Assembly (NCBI RefSeq): GCF_001028175.1
Contig: NZ_AEJF01000092.1
Location: forward strand, 32,027 to 96,026
Length of the DNA: 64,000 nucleotides
Reading direction: 5' to 3'
From: Caballeronia mineralivorans PML1(12)
Lineage (GTDB): Bacteria > Pseudomonadota > Gammaproteobacteria > Burkholderiales > Burkholderiaceae
Part shown: positions 8,842-16,695 of the stretch, piece after piece
Position numbering within the stretch: position 1 is the stretch's first letter
Layout of the letters: each line of letters begins with the position of its first letter
Notes under the pieces: model-generated
The model's database searches: none
Seen by the model: only the letters and a program-made list of their open reading frames with translations
Told to the model about the DNA's origin: nothing
Position numbers and translations under genes: made by a program

Positions 8842-10311
8842 TTAGAACACGGGTTGGTAGGTACCCATCTCGACCTGCACGGACTTGATGCTCGTGTAAT
8901 GTTCAAGCGTGGTGATGCCGTTCTCGCGGCCGACACCCGATTGCTTGTAACCGCCCACGGGCATTTCAGCGGGCGATTCGCCCCAGGTATTGATCCAGCA
9001 GATACCGGCTTCCAGTGCATGAATGACGCGATGCGCCCGCGCCAGGTTTTCAGTGACCACGCCAGCAGCAAGCCCATACGAGGTTGCATTCGCTCGCGCG
9101 ATCACTTCGTCTTCTTCATCGAAGACGAGAATGCTCATGACTGGTCCGAAGATCTCTTCGCGCACGATGCGCATGTCGTCGCGGCAATCGGTGAAGACGG
9201 TCGGTTCAACGTATTGCCCTTGAGCGAACTCGCCGCGCTCGATCCGCGATCCTCCCGCAATCAACCGCGCGCCTTCCTGCTTACCACTTTCGATGAAACC
9301 TAAAACCTTCTGCAATTGCGCGGCGCTGACGAGCGGGCCGAAGTTGGTGTTTGCGTCCGTGGGCGAGCCCACTCGAATACGCTTGACGCGTTCAAGCACG
9401 AGCGCTTCGAAACGCTCGTACACCGGGCGCTGGACAAACACGCGCGTGCCGTTCGTGCACACCTGGCCTGAGCTGAAGAAGTTGGCGCTCATGGCGATGT
9501 CGGCGGCGCGTTCGAGATCGGCGTCGTCGAAAATGACGAGGGGCGATTTACCGCCCAGTTCCATGGTGACTTCCTTCAACGACGACCCGCCTGCCATTGA
9601 CATCACTTTCTTGCCCGTCTCCACCCCACCGGTAAACGATACCTTCGCGATGTCCGGATGCGCGGCGAGCATGGCGCCGACGCGGCCGTCGCCTTGCACG
9701 ACGTTGAACACGCCTGCGGGAACGCCGGCTTCCGTAAAGATTTCCGCCAGCTTCAGCGTGCTCAAAGGTGTGATTTCGCTGGGCTTGAAGATCATCGCGT
9801 TGCCGGCGGCGAGCGCGGGCGCCGACTTCCAGCAGGCGATCTGGATTGGATAATTCCATGCACCGATGCCGGCGCAAACGCCGAGCGGTTCACGTCGCGT
9901 GTAGACGAACGAAGTGGGCCGCAGCGGGATCTGCTGGCCTTCTATTGCCATGGCGAGCCCTGCGTAATACTCGATCACATCGGCGCCGGTGACAATATCG
10001 ACGGCGCGTGTTTCCGCTATCGGCTTGCCCGTATCGCGCGTCTCGAGCGCGGCAAGTTCGTCGTTGCGTTCACGCAGGAGATCCACTGCACGGCGCAGAA
10101 TGCGCGAGCGTTGCATCGCGGTCATGGCGGCCCATTCGCGCTGGCCTTCGCGCGCCGAGCGCACGGCGCGATCGATATCCGCAGCGCTGGCCTGCTGCAC
10201 GCTCGCGAGCGTTTCGCCGGTCGCAGGATCGAGTGTGTCGAAGGTTTCGCCGCTGGTGGCGTCGACGTAGGCGCCGCCGATGTACAAGCGCTGCAATTCG
10301 AATGTGGGCAT
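8842..10311 (-). CDS. betB: Betaine aldehyde dehydrogenase
   Basis: NAD(P)-dependent aldehyde dehydrogenase (489 aa) converting betaine aldehyde to glycine betaine. [17 protein letters not shown] contains the catalytic Glu and [16 protein letters not shown] the nucleophilic Cys; PWNYP-type ([19 protein letters not shown]) cofactor-binding residues are present, and the C-terminus is [19 protein letters not shown]. The start was placed at ATG 10311 ([13 protein letters not shown]), which gives the usual BetB length. The frame stays open far upstream, but that extension runs through betI on the same strand and is not a protein. The gene begins 11 bases after the betI stop. Confidence 0.97.
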   Translation of the reverse strand: MPTFELQRLYIGGAYVDATSGETFDTLDPATGETLASVQQASAADIDRAVRSAREGQREWAAMTAMQRSRILRRAVDLLRERNDELAALETRDTGKPIAETRAVDIVTGADVIEYYAGLAMAIEGQQIPLRPTSFVYTRREPLGVCAGIGAWNYPIQIACWKSAPALAAGNAMIFKPSEITPLSTLKLAEIFTEAGVPAGVFNVVQGDGRVGAMLAAHPDIAKVSFTGGVETGKKVMSMAGGSSLKEVTMELGGKSPLVIFDDADLERAADIAMSANFFSSGQVCTNGTRVFVQRPVYERFEALVLERVKRIRVGSPTDANTNFGPLVSAAQLQKVLGFIESGKQEGARLIAGGSRIERGEFAQGQYVEPTVFTDCRDDMRIVREEIFGPVMSILVFDEEDEVIARANATSYGLAAGVVTENLARAHRVIHALEAGICWINTWGESPAEMPVGGYKQSGVGRENGITTLEHYTSIKSVQVEMGTYQPVF

Positions 10312-10322
10312 CGCGTAGTCCT

Positions 10323-10922
10323 TTAGGTGAGAGTCCGGCCGCGTGTGTCGAGCACGAGGTCGATGTAGTCGTTGGCCAGGCGCACGGCAGCCTTGGTGTC
10401 GAACGGTTCGCCCGACAGCGCGCCGCGCAACCACAAGCCGTCGATCAATGCAGCGAGTCCGCTTGCCGCGCGACGGGCGGCGACACGCGGCAGCGCCTTC
10501 GAAAAATCGGCGCACAAATTGGAATACAGCCGGCGCGTGTTGACGTTTTGCAGCCGCCGCAATTGCGGCTTGTGCATGCTCTCCGACCAGAACGCGAGCC
10601 ACGTCTTCATCACCGGATTGCTGACTTGCGCGGCATCGAAGTTCGCCGCCACCACCGCACGCAAGCGTGCTCGCGGTTCGTCCTTCGCGACCCGCCGTCT
10701 GCGTGACGTGGCGTTCCACAGGTCTCGCAGCACGTGGCGCATGGTGGCTTCGAGCAGGCTGTCCTTATCGCCGAAATAATGACTGACGATACCTGTGGAA
10801 ATGCTCGCGCGCTGCGCAACCGACGCCAGCGTCGTGCCGGCGAGACCGGCATGGTCGATGGTGAGCAGCGTGGCGTCGATCAGCTGCGCCCGGCGGATTT
10901 CGCGCATTCCGAGCTTGGGCAT
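10323..10922 (-). CDS. betI: Transcriptional repressor BetI
   Basis: TetR-family regulator (199 aa) that represses the bet genes and is relieved by choline. The N-terminus [19 protein letters not shown] and the helix-turn-helix [20 protein letters not shown] (residues about 33-52) match BetI closely. The C-terminal ligand-binding part has [20 protein letters not shown] and [14 protein letters not shown]. It is first in the betIBA operon. A near-perfect 8-2-8 palindrome lies 61-78 bases upstream of the start and is the likely autoregulatory operator. Confidence 0.96.
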   Translation of the reverse strand: MPKLGMREIRRAQLIDATLLTIDHAGLAGTTLASVAQRASISTGIVSHYFGDKDSLLEATMRHVLRDLWNATSRRRRVAKDEPRARLRAVVAANFDAAQVSNPVMKTWLAFWSESMHKPQLRRLQNVNTRRLYSNLCADFSKALPRVAARRAASGLAALIDGLWLRGALSGEPFDTKAAVRLANDYIDLVLDTRGRTLT

Positions 10923-10982
10923 GGGCCTTGTCTTTCTATATAGCGGTTAGCAAAAGCATCATCTGAATGCTAGTTATTTTAT

Positions 10983-11000
10983 ATTGATTGGTCAATCAAT
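10983..11000. promoter_or_regulatory. Probable BetI operator
   Basis: ATTGATTG-GT-CAATCAAT is a perfect 8-bp inverted repeat around a two-base centre, in the betI-fdhA divergent region and next to AT-rich promoter-like sequence (tagttattttat). The known E. coli BetI site also has ATTGA/TCAAT half-sites around the bet promoters. The match is by eye. Confidence 0.75.
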
Positions 11001-11140
11001 AAAAACCGCCGATGTCGGTTTCAGCCAAACCCATGTCGCGTTGGAGGCGCGTCTCTGGTGCAGGACGGGACTACGCTCGTTAGGCGGTGCATGGCGCTGT
11101 TTTGCCATGCAGATCGTCCACGAGACTAAGGAGACAGGCA

Positions 11141-12340
11141 ATGAGCAGTAATCGCGGCGTTGTGTATCTGGGGCAGGGCAAGGTGGAAGTGCAATCCATC
11201 GACTATCCGAAGATGGTCGATCCAGGCGGCCGGCAGATCGGCCATGGCGTCATTCTTAAAGTCGTCACCACGAATATTTGCGGGTCAGACCAGCATATGG
11301 TGCGCGGCCGCACGACCGCCCAGGTCGGCCTCGTGCTCGGGCACGAGATCACCGGCGAGGTGATCGAGATCGGGCGCGACGTGGAGACGCTCAGGATTGG
11401 CGATCTGGTTTCCGTGCCGTTCAACGTGGCGTGCGGCCGCTGTCCGACCTGCAAGGCGCAGAACACGGGCGTGTGCCTGAACGTCAATCCGTCGCGTGCG
11501 GGCGGCGCCTATGGTTACGTGGACATGGGCGGATGGATTGGCGGCCAGGCTGAATACGTGATGGTCCCGTATGCCGACTTCAATCTCCTGAAGTTTCCCG
11601 ACCGCGACCAGGCGATGGCGAAGATCCGCGATCTCACCTGCCTCTCCGACATCTTGCCGACGGGCTATCACGGTGCCGTGATGGCGGGCGTGAAGCCGGG
11701 TGCAACCGTGTATATCGCAGGCGCGGGGCCGGTCGGAATGGCCGCGGCGGCATCGGCACGCTTGCTGGGCGCGGCTTGTACGATCGTTGGCGACATGAAC
11801 GAAGAGCGCCTTGCCCACGCGCGCAAGGTGGGCTTCGAAACAGTGGATCTATCGAAGGATGCAACGCTCGGCGAGCAGATCGCGGCGATTCTCGGAACAC
11901 CGGAAGTGGATTGCGCGGTCGATTGCGTCGGCTTCGAAGCGCATGGTCACGGCAGCAGCGGACACCATGAAGAAGCGCCCGCCACGGTACTGAATTCGCT
12001 GATGGAAATCACGCGGGTAGCGGGTGCGATCGGAATTCCGGGCCTCTATGTTACTGACGATCCAGGCGCCGCTGACGCAGCCGCGAAGAAGGGTGCACTG
12101 AGTATTCGCTTTGGCCTGGGCTGGGCGAAGTCGCATTCGTTCTTCACCGGGCAGACGCCGGTCATGAAGTACAACCAGAACCTGATGCAGGCCATCTTGT
12201 GGGATCGCCTGCCGATTGCGGACATTGTGAATGTATCTGTGGTGACGCTTGATCAGGCGCCGGATGGATATCGGCAATTCGATGGCGGTGCGCCGCGCAA
12301 GTTCGTGATCGACCCGCACGGGATGTTGAAGGCGGCTTAA
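11141..12340 (+). CDS. fdhA: Glutathione-independent formaldehyde dehydrogenase
   Basis: Zinc-dependent alcohol-dehydrogenase-superfamily enzyme (399 aa) like Pseudomonas putida FdhA, which oxidises formaldehyde to formate with NAD+ and no glutathione. Catalytic zinc motifs NICGSDQH and GHEITGEV are present, as are the structural zinc cysteines CGRCPTCKAQNTGVC and the nucleotide motif IAGAGPVGMAAAASA. The C-terminal block SFFTGQTPVMKYN is typical of this subfamily. The start at 11141 follows AAGGAG (11128-11133); an in-frame ATG at 11087 lacks such a site. It removes the formaldehyde released by GbcAB, DgcAB and SoxBDAG, and is transcribed away from betI. Confidence 0.95.
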   Translation: MSSNRGVVYLGQGKVEVQSIDYPKMVDPGGRQIGHGVILKVVTTNICGSDQHMVRGRTTAQVGLVLGHEITGEVIEIGRDVETLRIGDLVSVPFNVACGRCPTCKAQNTGVCLNVNPSRAGGAYGYVDMGGWIGGQAEYVMVPYADFNLLKFPDRDQAMAKIRDLTCLSDILPTGYHGAVMAGVKPGATVYIAGAGPVGMAAAASARLLGAACTIVGDMNEERLAHARKVGFETVDLSKDATLGEQIAAILGTPEVDCAVDCVGFEAHGHGSSGHHEEAPATVLNSLMEITRVAGAIGIPGLYVTDDPGAADAAAKKGALSIRFGLGWAKSHSFFTGQTPVMKYNQNLMQAILWDRLPIADIVNVSVVTLDQAPDGYRQFDGGAPRKFVIDPHGMLKAA

Positions 12341-12370
12341 GCGGCTCTGTCCAGGACGTCGCTTTAGCTT

Positions 12371-13381
12371 TTAAGCGGCGTTCTGTGCAACCGCCATCGA
12401 AGGAACGACGGAGAGTGAAGGCAACTGACGCCGGCGTTCCCGCGTAGGCGCCGTGCCGAATGCATCGCGATAGCTCTTGCTGAAATGGCACGCCGACTGA
12501 AAACCACAAGCCATCGTGATGTGCATGATGGACATGTCGGTCTGCAGCAGCAATTCCCGCGCACGGCGCAGCCGTAGCGTGAGGTAATAATGCGTGGGCG
12601 TCATGCCAAGATGCTCGCGGAACAGCCGCTGCAATTGCCGCTGCGACATCCCCGCCAGCCGCGCGAGTTCTTCGCGCGACAACGGCTCCTCAATGTTGTT
12701 CTCCATCAGCGAAATGACTTCAAACAGCGACTTGTTCGCCGAGCCCAAGCGCGCGACGAGCGGCATGCGTTGCTGCGCGCTCGTATCGCGGACATGCTCC
12801 ACGATGAACTGTTCTGCAATCTGCGTGACCTTCGCCGTACCCACGCGCGTAGCGATCAGGTTCAGCATCATGTCGAGCGGCGCGACGCCGCCGGTACAGG
12901 TCACGCGGTCCCGGTCGATCACAAAAAGCTCTTTGAGAAAGCGCGTTTCCGGGAATTCCTCTTTCAGCGCCGACATGTTTTCCCAATGGATCGCGCAGGC
13001 GTATCCGGCGAGCAGGCCGGCGCGCGCGAGCGCATAGGTGCCGGTGCAGAGACTGCCGAGTACGCTGCCGAGCCGCGCAAAACGGCGCAGCGCTGACAGA
13101 TGGGCAGCCGTGGTTTCGCGCTGGACGTCGATGCCGCCAACCACGAACACAATGTCCGGCTGTCCCACGCACTCGACCGGGCCGGTATCGACGGAGAGGC
13201 CGTTGCTCGCCGCCACGGGGCCACCGTCCGGGCTCACGATCGACCAGCGATACAGCGTTTGCCCGGTCAGGTAGTTCGCCATGCGCAGCACTTCGATGGC
13301 GTTGGTGAACGCGATCATCGTGAAATTAGGCAGCGGCATGAACGCGAAATGCGCGAGCGACGCGGTTCGGTCGGGGGACAT
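12371..13381 (-). CDS. gbdR: GlxA/AraC-family transcriptional regulator, probable GbdR
   Basis: A 336-residue regulator with an N-terminal DJ-1/PfpI-like amidotransferase-fold domain (MPLPNFTMIAFTNAIEVLRM, then GSLCTGTYALARAGLL with the nucleophile-elbow Cys) and a C-terminal AraC helix-turn-helix pair (REELARLAGMSQRQLQRLF and ITMACGFQSACHFSKSYRD). GbdR of P. aeruginosa has this architecture and activates glycine-betaine and dimethylglycine catabolic genes. The gene is convergent with fdhA and divergent from the glyA-dgc-gbc unit, which supports that role. A second paralogue at 32468-33451 sits beside the carnitine genes, so assignment of the two names rests on neighbours rather than on sequence alone. 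Confidence 0.8.
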   Translation of the reverse strand: MSPDRTASLAHFAFMPLPNFTMIAFTNAIEVLRMANYLTGQTLYRWSIVSPDGGPVAASNGLSVDTGPVECVGQPDIVFVVGGIDVQRETTAAHLSALRRFARLGSVLGSLCTGTYALARAGLLAGYACAIHWENMSALKEEFPETRFLKELFVIDRDRVTCTGGVAPLDMMLNLIATRVGTAKVTQIAEQFIVEHVRDTSAQQRMPLVARLGSANKSLFEVISLMENNIEEPLSREELARLAGMSQRQLQRLFREHLGMTPTHYYLTLRLRRARELLLQTDMSIMHITMACGFQSACHFSKSYRDAFGTAPTRERRRQLPSLSVVPSMAVAQNAA

Positions 13382-13800
13382 TGAGGAGTGATTCCTTCGA
13401 ATCTAGGGTGTGGCTGTGTCGTGGGGGCACGACTACGGACATTTTGTAGATGTTTGCAACATGCATGCCATCAGGCTAAACCCTATTGGCGCTGAAGCTT
13501 ACGGCCCCGTAAGCGCTTAAGGGCGCACCTCGACGGGGATAGAAGTCATGCCGCGCACCGCCCGGGAGCGTGAAGCGTCCGCCGCAGTGCAACATGGAAT
13601 GAGGGATCCGCACCGCTTGCCGACGACTTGTGTAAAACGGACGCGCATGTCGGAAAAGGCCAAGAACACGTCTAAATTCATAAATTGGCGCGTTGGGTGA
13701 AAGTCAAGAATAGACGCATCGGAAAGCAGTCTGAGCGCGGTTTTAGCGTGCCTCGCGGCTTTTCAAAAAACGACTTGTCCCCGAACCCACGGATGCTTCA
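13382..13800. promoter_or_regulatory. Divergent regulatory region between gbdR-like gene and glyA
   Basis: 419 bases without a gene. It must hold promoters for the regulator and for the 11.5-kb glyA-gbcB unit. A palindrome cluster lies at 13497-13518. Nearer glyA, two similar pieces, GGACGCGCATGTCGGAAA (13640s) and AGACGCATCGGAAA (about 13713-13726), form a loose direct repeat that could be activator half-sites. A glycine riboswitch was looked for and not recognised. Confidence 0.5.
13497..13518. promoter_or_regulatory. Operator-like palindrome cluster upstream of glyA
   Basis: GCTTACGG-CC-CCGTAAGC (13497-13514) is a perfect 8-bp inverted repeat with a two-base centre, and AAGCGCTT (13511-13518) is a second perfect palindrome overlapping it. 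The tight two-base centre argues for a protein-binding site rather than a transcript hairpin. No T run follows. Confidence 0.45.
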
Positions 13801-15090
13801 ATGTCAAATTCCTCGACCCGCCCCGCCGCCCCGTTCTTCGAAGAACCGCTTGCCACTCGCGACGCGCCTGTGCGCAGCGCCATCCTGAAAGAGCTGGAAC
13901 GCCAGCAGTCCCAGATCGAATTGATCGCGTCGGAAAACATCGTGTCGCGCGCTGTGCTCGAAGCGCAGGGCTCGGTGTTGACCAATAAGTACGCGGAAGG
14001 GTATCCGGGCAAGCGTTATTACGGCGGTTGCGAATTCGTCGATGAAATCGAAACGCTCGCGATCGATCGCGTAAAGCAACTCTTCAACGCGCAGTTCGCG
14101 AACGTCCAGCCGCACTCGGGCGCTCAGGCGAACGGCGCCGTGATGCTGGCGCTGACGAAACCGGGCGATACGGTGCTCGGCATGTCGCTCGACGCAGGCG
14201 GTCACCTCACGCACGGCGCGAAGCCGGCGCTGTCCGGCAAGTGGTTCAACGCGATCCAGTACGGCGTGAATCGCGAGACGATGCTGATCGATTACGAGCA
14301 GATCGAAGAACTCGCGATGCAACACAAGCCGACGCTGCTGATTGCAGGCTTCTCCGCTTATCCGCGTGAACTGGACTTCGCACGGCTGCGCGCCATCGCC
14401 GACAAAGCCGGTTCAAAGCTGATGGTCGACATGGCGCACATTGCCGGCGTGATCGCAGCCGGGCGGCATCAGAACCCGGTCGAGCATGCGCATGTTGTGA
14501 CGTCGACCACGCACAAGACGTTGCGCGGTCCGCGCGGCGGATTTGTCCTGACCAATGACGAGGATATCGCCAAGAAGATCAATTCGGCGGTGTTCCCGGG
14601 CCTCCAGGGCGGTCCGCTGATGCATGTAATAGCAGCCAAGGCCGTGGCGTTCGGCGAGGCGCTGCAGCCCGGTTTCAAGACCTATATCGACAATGTGCTG
14701 GCTAACGCGCAGGCGCTGGGCGAAGTGCTGAAGGCCGGCGGCGTCGATCTGGTCACCGGCGGCACCGACAACCATTTGCTGCTCGTCGATCTGCGTCCGA
14801 AGGGCCTGAAGGGCAACCAGGTCGAGCACGCGCTGGAGCGCGCCGGCATCACCTGCAACAAGAACGGCATCCCGTTCGACCCGGAAAAGCCCACCGTCAC
14901 GTCGGGCGTGCGCCTCGGCACGCCGGCCGGCACCACGCGCGGTTTTGGCGTGGCAGAGTTCCGTGATATCGGCCGCCTGATCGTGGAAGTGTTCGACGCA
15001 CTGCGCGACCACCCTGACGGTCACGCTGAGACCGAACATAGCGTGCGCCGCGAAATCTTCGCGCTGTGCGAACGCTTCCCCATTTATTGA
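13801..15090 (+). CDS. glyA: Serine hydroxymethyltransferase
   Basis: PLP enzyme (429 aa) interconverting glycine plus 5,10-methylene-THF with serine. The PLP lysine is in [16 protein letters not shown], and [33 protein letters not shown] and [15 protein letters not shown] are all standard. Residues 1-20 form a short extra N-terminal tail before the conserved core. As the first gene of the glyA-gbcB unit, 27 bases before the dipeptidase-like gene, it is a pathway-dedicated copy: it uses the glycine and the C1 unit made by sarcosine oxidase. A housekeeping glyA is expected elsewhere in the genome (inference). Confidence 0.96.
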   Translation: MSNSSTRPAAPFFEEPLATRDAPVRSAILKELERQQSQIELIASENIVSRAVLEAQGSVLTNKYAEGYPGKRYYGGCEFVDEIETLAIDRVKQLFNAQFANVQPHSGAQANGAVMLALTKPGDTVLGMSLDAGGHLTHGAKPALSGKWFNAIQYGVNRETMLIDYEQIEELAMQHKPTLLIAGFSAYPRELDFARLRAIADKAGSKLMVDMAHIAGVIAAGRHQNPVEHAHVVTSTTHKTLRGPRGGFVLTNDEDIAKKINSAVFPGLQGGPLMHVIAAKAVAFGEALQPGFKTYIDNVLANAQALGEVLKAGGVDLVTGGTDNHLLLVDLRPKGLKGNQVEHALERAGITCNKNGIPFDPEKPTVTSGVRLGTPAGTTRGFGVAEFRDIGRLIVEVFDALRDHPDGHAETEHSVRREIFALCERFPIY

Positions 15091-15117
15091 TTACGTCCTC
15101 CCTTTCTGGAGCATGAG

Positions 15118-16089
15118 ATGAGCACACTGCACGACAACAGCATCATCATCGACGGCCTGAACATTTCGAAGTTCGAGCATTCGGTGTTCGAGGACATGAG
15201 AAAGGGCGGCGTGACCGCGGTGAACTGCACGGTATCGGTCTGGGAGAGCTTCCAGAAGACCGTCGACAACATCGCCGAAATGCGTCAGCAGATTCGTGAG
15301 CACAGCGACATTCTCACGCTCGTGCGCACGACCGACGACATCCGCCGCGCGAAAAAAGAGAACAAGACCGGCATCATTTTCGGTTTTCAGAACGCGCATG
15401 CGTTCGAGGACAACCTGGGTTACATCGAAACGTTCAAGCAGCTTGGCGTGAACGTGGTGCAGCTTTGCTACAACACGCAGAACCTGGTTGGCACGGGGTG
15501 TTATGAGCGCGATGGCGGCCTCTCCGGTTTTGGCCGTGAAGTGATTCAGGAAATGAATCGCGTGGGCATCATGGTCGATCTGTCGCACGTGGGCGGCAAC
15601 ACGTCTTCTGAAGCGATCTCCGCTTCCAGGAAGCCGGTGTGTTATTCGCATTGCTGTCCTTCGGGCTTGAAAGAGCACCCGCGCAACAAGACCGATGAGC
15701 AGCTCAAGGAAATCGCCGATGCAGGCGGTTTTGTCGGCGTAACGATGTTCGCGCCGTTCCTGAAGCGTGGCCCGGACGCGACGGTGGAGGATTACATTGA
15801 AGCAATCGAATACGTGGTCGATCTGATCGGCGAAGACAACGTGGGTATTGGCACGGACTTCACGCAAGGCTACAGCACGGAATTCTTCGACTGGATCACG
15901 CACGACAAGGGCCGTTATCGTCAGCTGACGAACTTCGGCAAGGTCGTGAATCCTGAAGGTATCCGAACGATCGGCGAATTCCCGAACCTAACGGCTGCCA
16001 TGGAACGCGCAGGCTGGAGCGAGTCACGCATCAAGAAGATTATGGGCGAGAACTGGGTACGTGTGTTCGACAGCGTCTGGAACGTCTGA
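15118..16089 (+). CDS. Membrane-dipeptidase-fold (renal dipeptidase family) protein with altered metal site
   Basis: A 323-residue protein of the peptidase M19 family, equivalent in context to PA5396, upstream of dgcA in P. aeruginosa. The second-metal ligands are kept: His in DLSHVG (residue 157), His in CYSHCCPSGLKEHPRN (178), and GIGTDF. The first-site HxD motif of canonical members (DGHND) is DGLNIS here, so Leu14 and Ile16 replace His and Asp, and the bridging Glu (normally EGG) aligns with Gln91 in FGFQNAHAF. A normal binuclear zinc dipeptidase activity is therefore doubtful. Substrate is unknown; the operon suggests a role in dimethylglycine use. Gaps are 27 and 32 bases. Confidence 0.85.
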   Translation: MSTLHDNSIIIDGLNISKFEHSVFEDMRKGGVTAVNCTVSVWESFQKTVDNIAEMRQQIREHSDILTLVRTTDDIRRAKKENKTGIIFGFQNAHAFEDNLGYIETFKQLGVNVVQLCYNTQNLVGTGCYERDGGLSGFGREVIQEMNRVGIMVDLSHVGGNTSSEAISASRKPVCYSHCCPSGLKEHPRNKTDEQLKEIADAGGFVGVTMFAPFLKRGPDATVEDYIEAIEYVVDLIGEDNVGIGTDFTQGYSTEFFDWITHDKGRYRQLTNFGKVVNPEGIRTIGEFPNLTAAMERAGWSESRIKKIMGENWVRVFDSVWNV

Positions 16090-16121
16090 GCCGACCCCCC
16101 CACATACAAAGGAAACCCACG

Positions 16122-16658
16122 ATGCAACCGCAACTGCCTATCGACGTCGATCCGGAAACCGGCGTATGGACGACTGACTCGCTGCCCATGCTTTATGTGC
16201 CGCGCCATTTCTTCACGAACAACCATCTGGCCGTTGAAGATGCGCTCGGCCGTGAAGTGTATGCGAAGAGCCTTTATACAGCGGGTCACAAGTCGGCGTA
16301 TCACTGGTGCGACAAGGAAGCGAAGCAACACGGCATCAGCGGCATGGCGGTGTTCGAACATTATCTGAAGCGCTTGTCGCAGCGCGGCTGGGGTCTGTTC
16401 TCGATCGTGAAAAGCGATCCGGCTGCATCAACGGCGACTGTGCATCTGCATAACTCGTCGTTCGTGCTTGCTCAACCGGGCAAGGAAGGCAAGCTTTGCT
16501 ACATGTTCGCCGGCTGGTTCGCCGGCGCGATGGACTGGGTCAACGACACCGCGCCGGAAGGCACGAAGAAAGGCCCGAAGTCGTTTTCAGTCGAAACGCA
16601 ATGCGCAGCGGAAGGTCAATCGCATTGCGTGTTCGAAGTGTCGCCGCTGGCAGCGTGA
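16122..16658 (+). CDS. DUF5943/V4R-like protein of the dimethylglycine operon
   Basis: A 178-residue soluble protein of the type found immediately before dgcA in Pseudomonas (PA5397 position). The C-terminus ends in TQCAAEGQSHCVFEVSPLA, the CxxxGxxxCxFxV pattern typical of V4R (vinyl-4-reductase-like) small-molecule-binding domains. The middle has GMAVFEHYLKRLSQRGWGLF and MFAGWFAGAMDWV. Function has not been established as far as I know; a binding, sensing or assembly role for the demethylase is plausible. The start follows AAAGGAAACCC; dgcA starts 37 bases after the stop. Confidence 0.8.
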   Translation: MQPQLPIDVDPETGVWTTDSLPMLYVPRHFFTNNHLAVEDALGREVYAKSLYTAGHKSAYHWCDKEAKQHGISGMAVFEHYLKRLSQRGWGLFSIVKSDPAASTATVHLHNSSFVLAQPGKEGKLCYMFAGWFAGAMDWVNDTAPEGTKKGPKSFSVETQCAAEGQSHCVFEVSPLAA

Positions 16659-16695
16659 ACGAGTAATACAAGATTAAACCCCGAGGTCGACCGCG

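Noticed and set aside
10312..10719. N-terminal extension of the betB frame
   Set aside because: It runs in the wrong frame through betI, has no ribosome site, and BetB starts normally at 10311.
13382..13800. Glycine riboswitch upstream of glyA
   Set aside because: The paired aptamer consensus was not found; the region shows palindromes instead.
13685..13888. 67-codon plus-strand frame across the glyA start
   Set aside because: Starts at TTG without a ribosome site and overlaps glyA in another frame.
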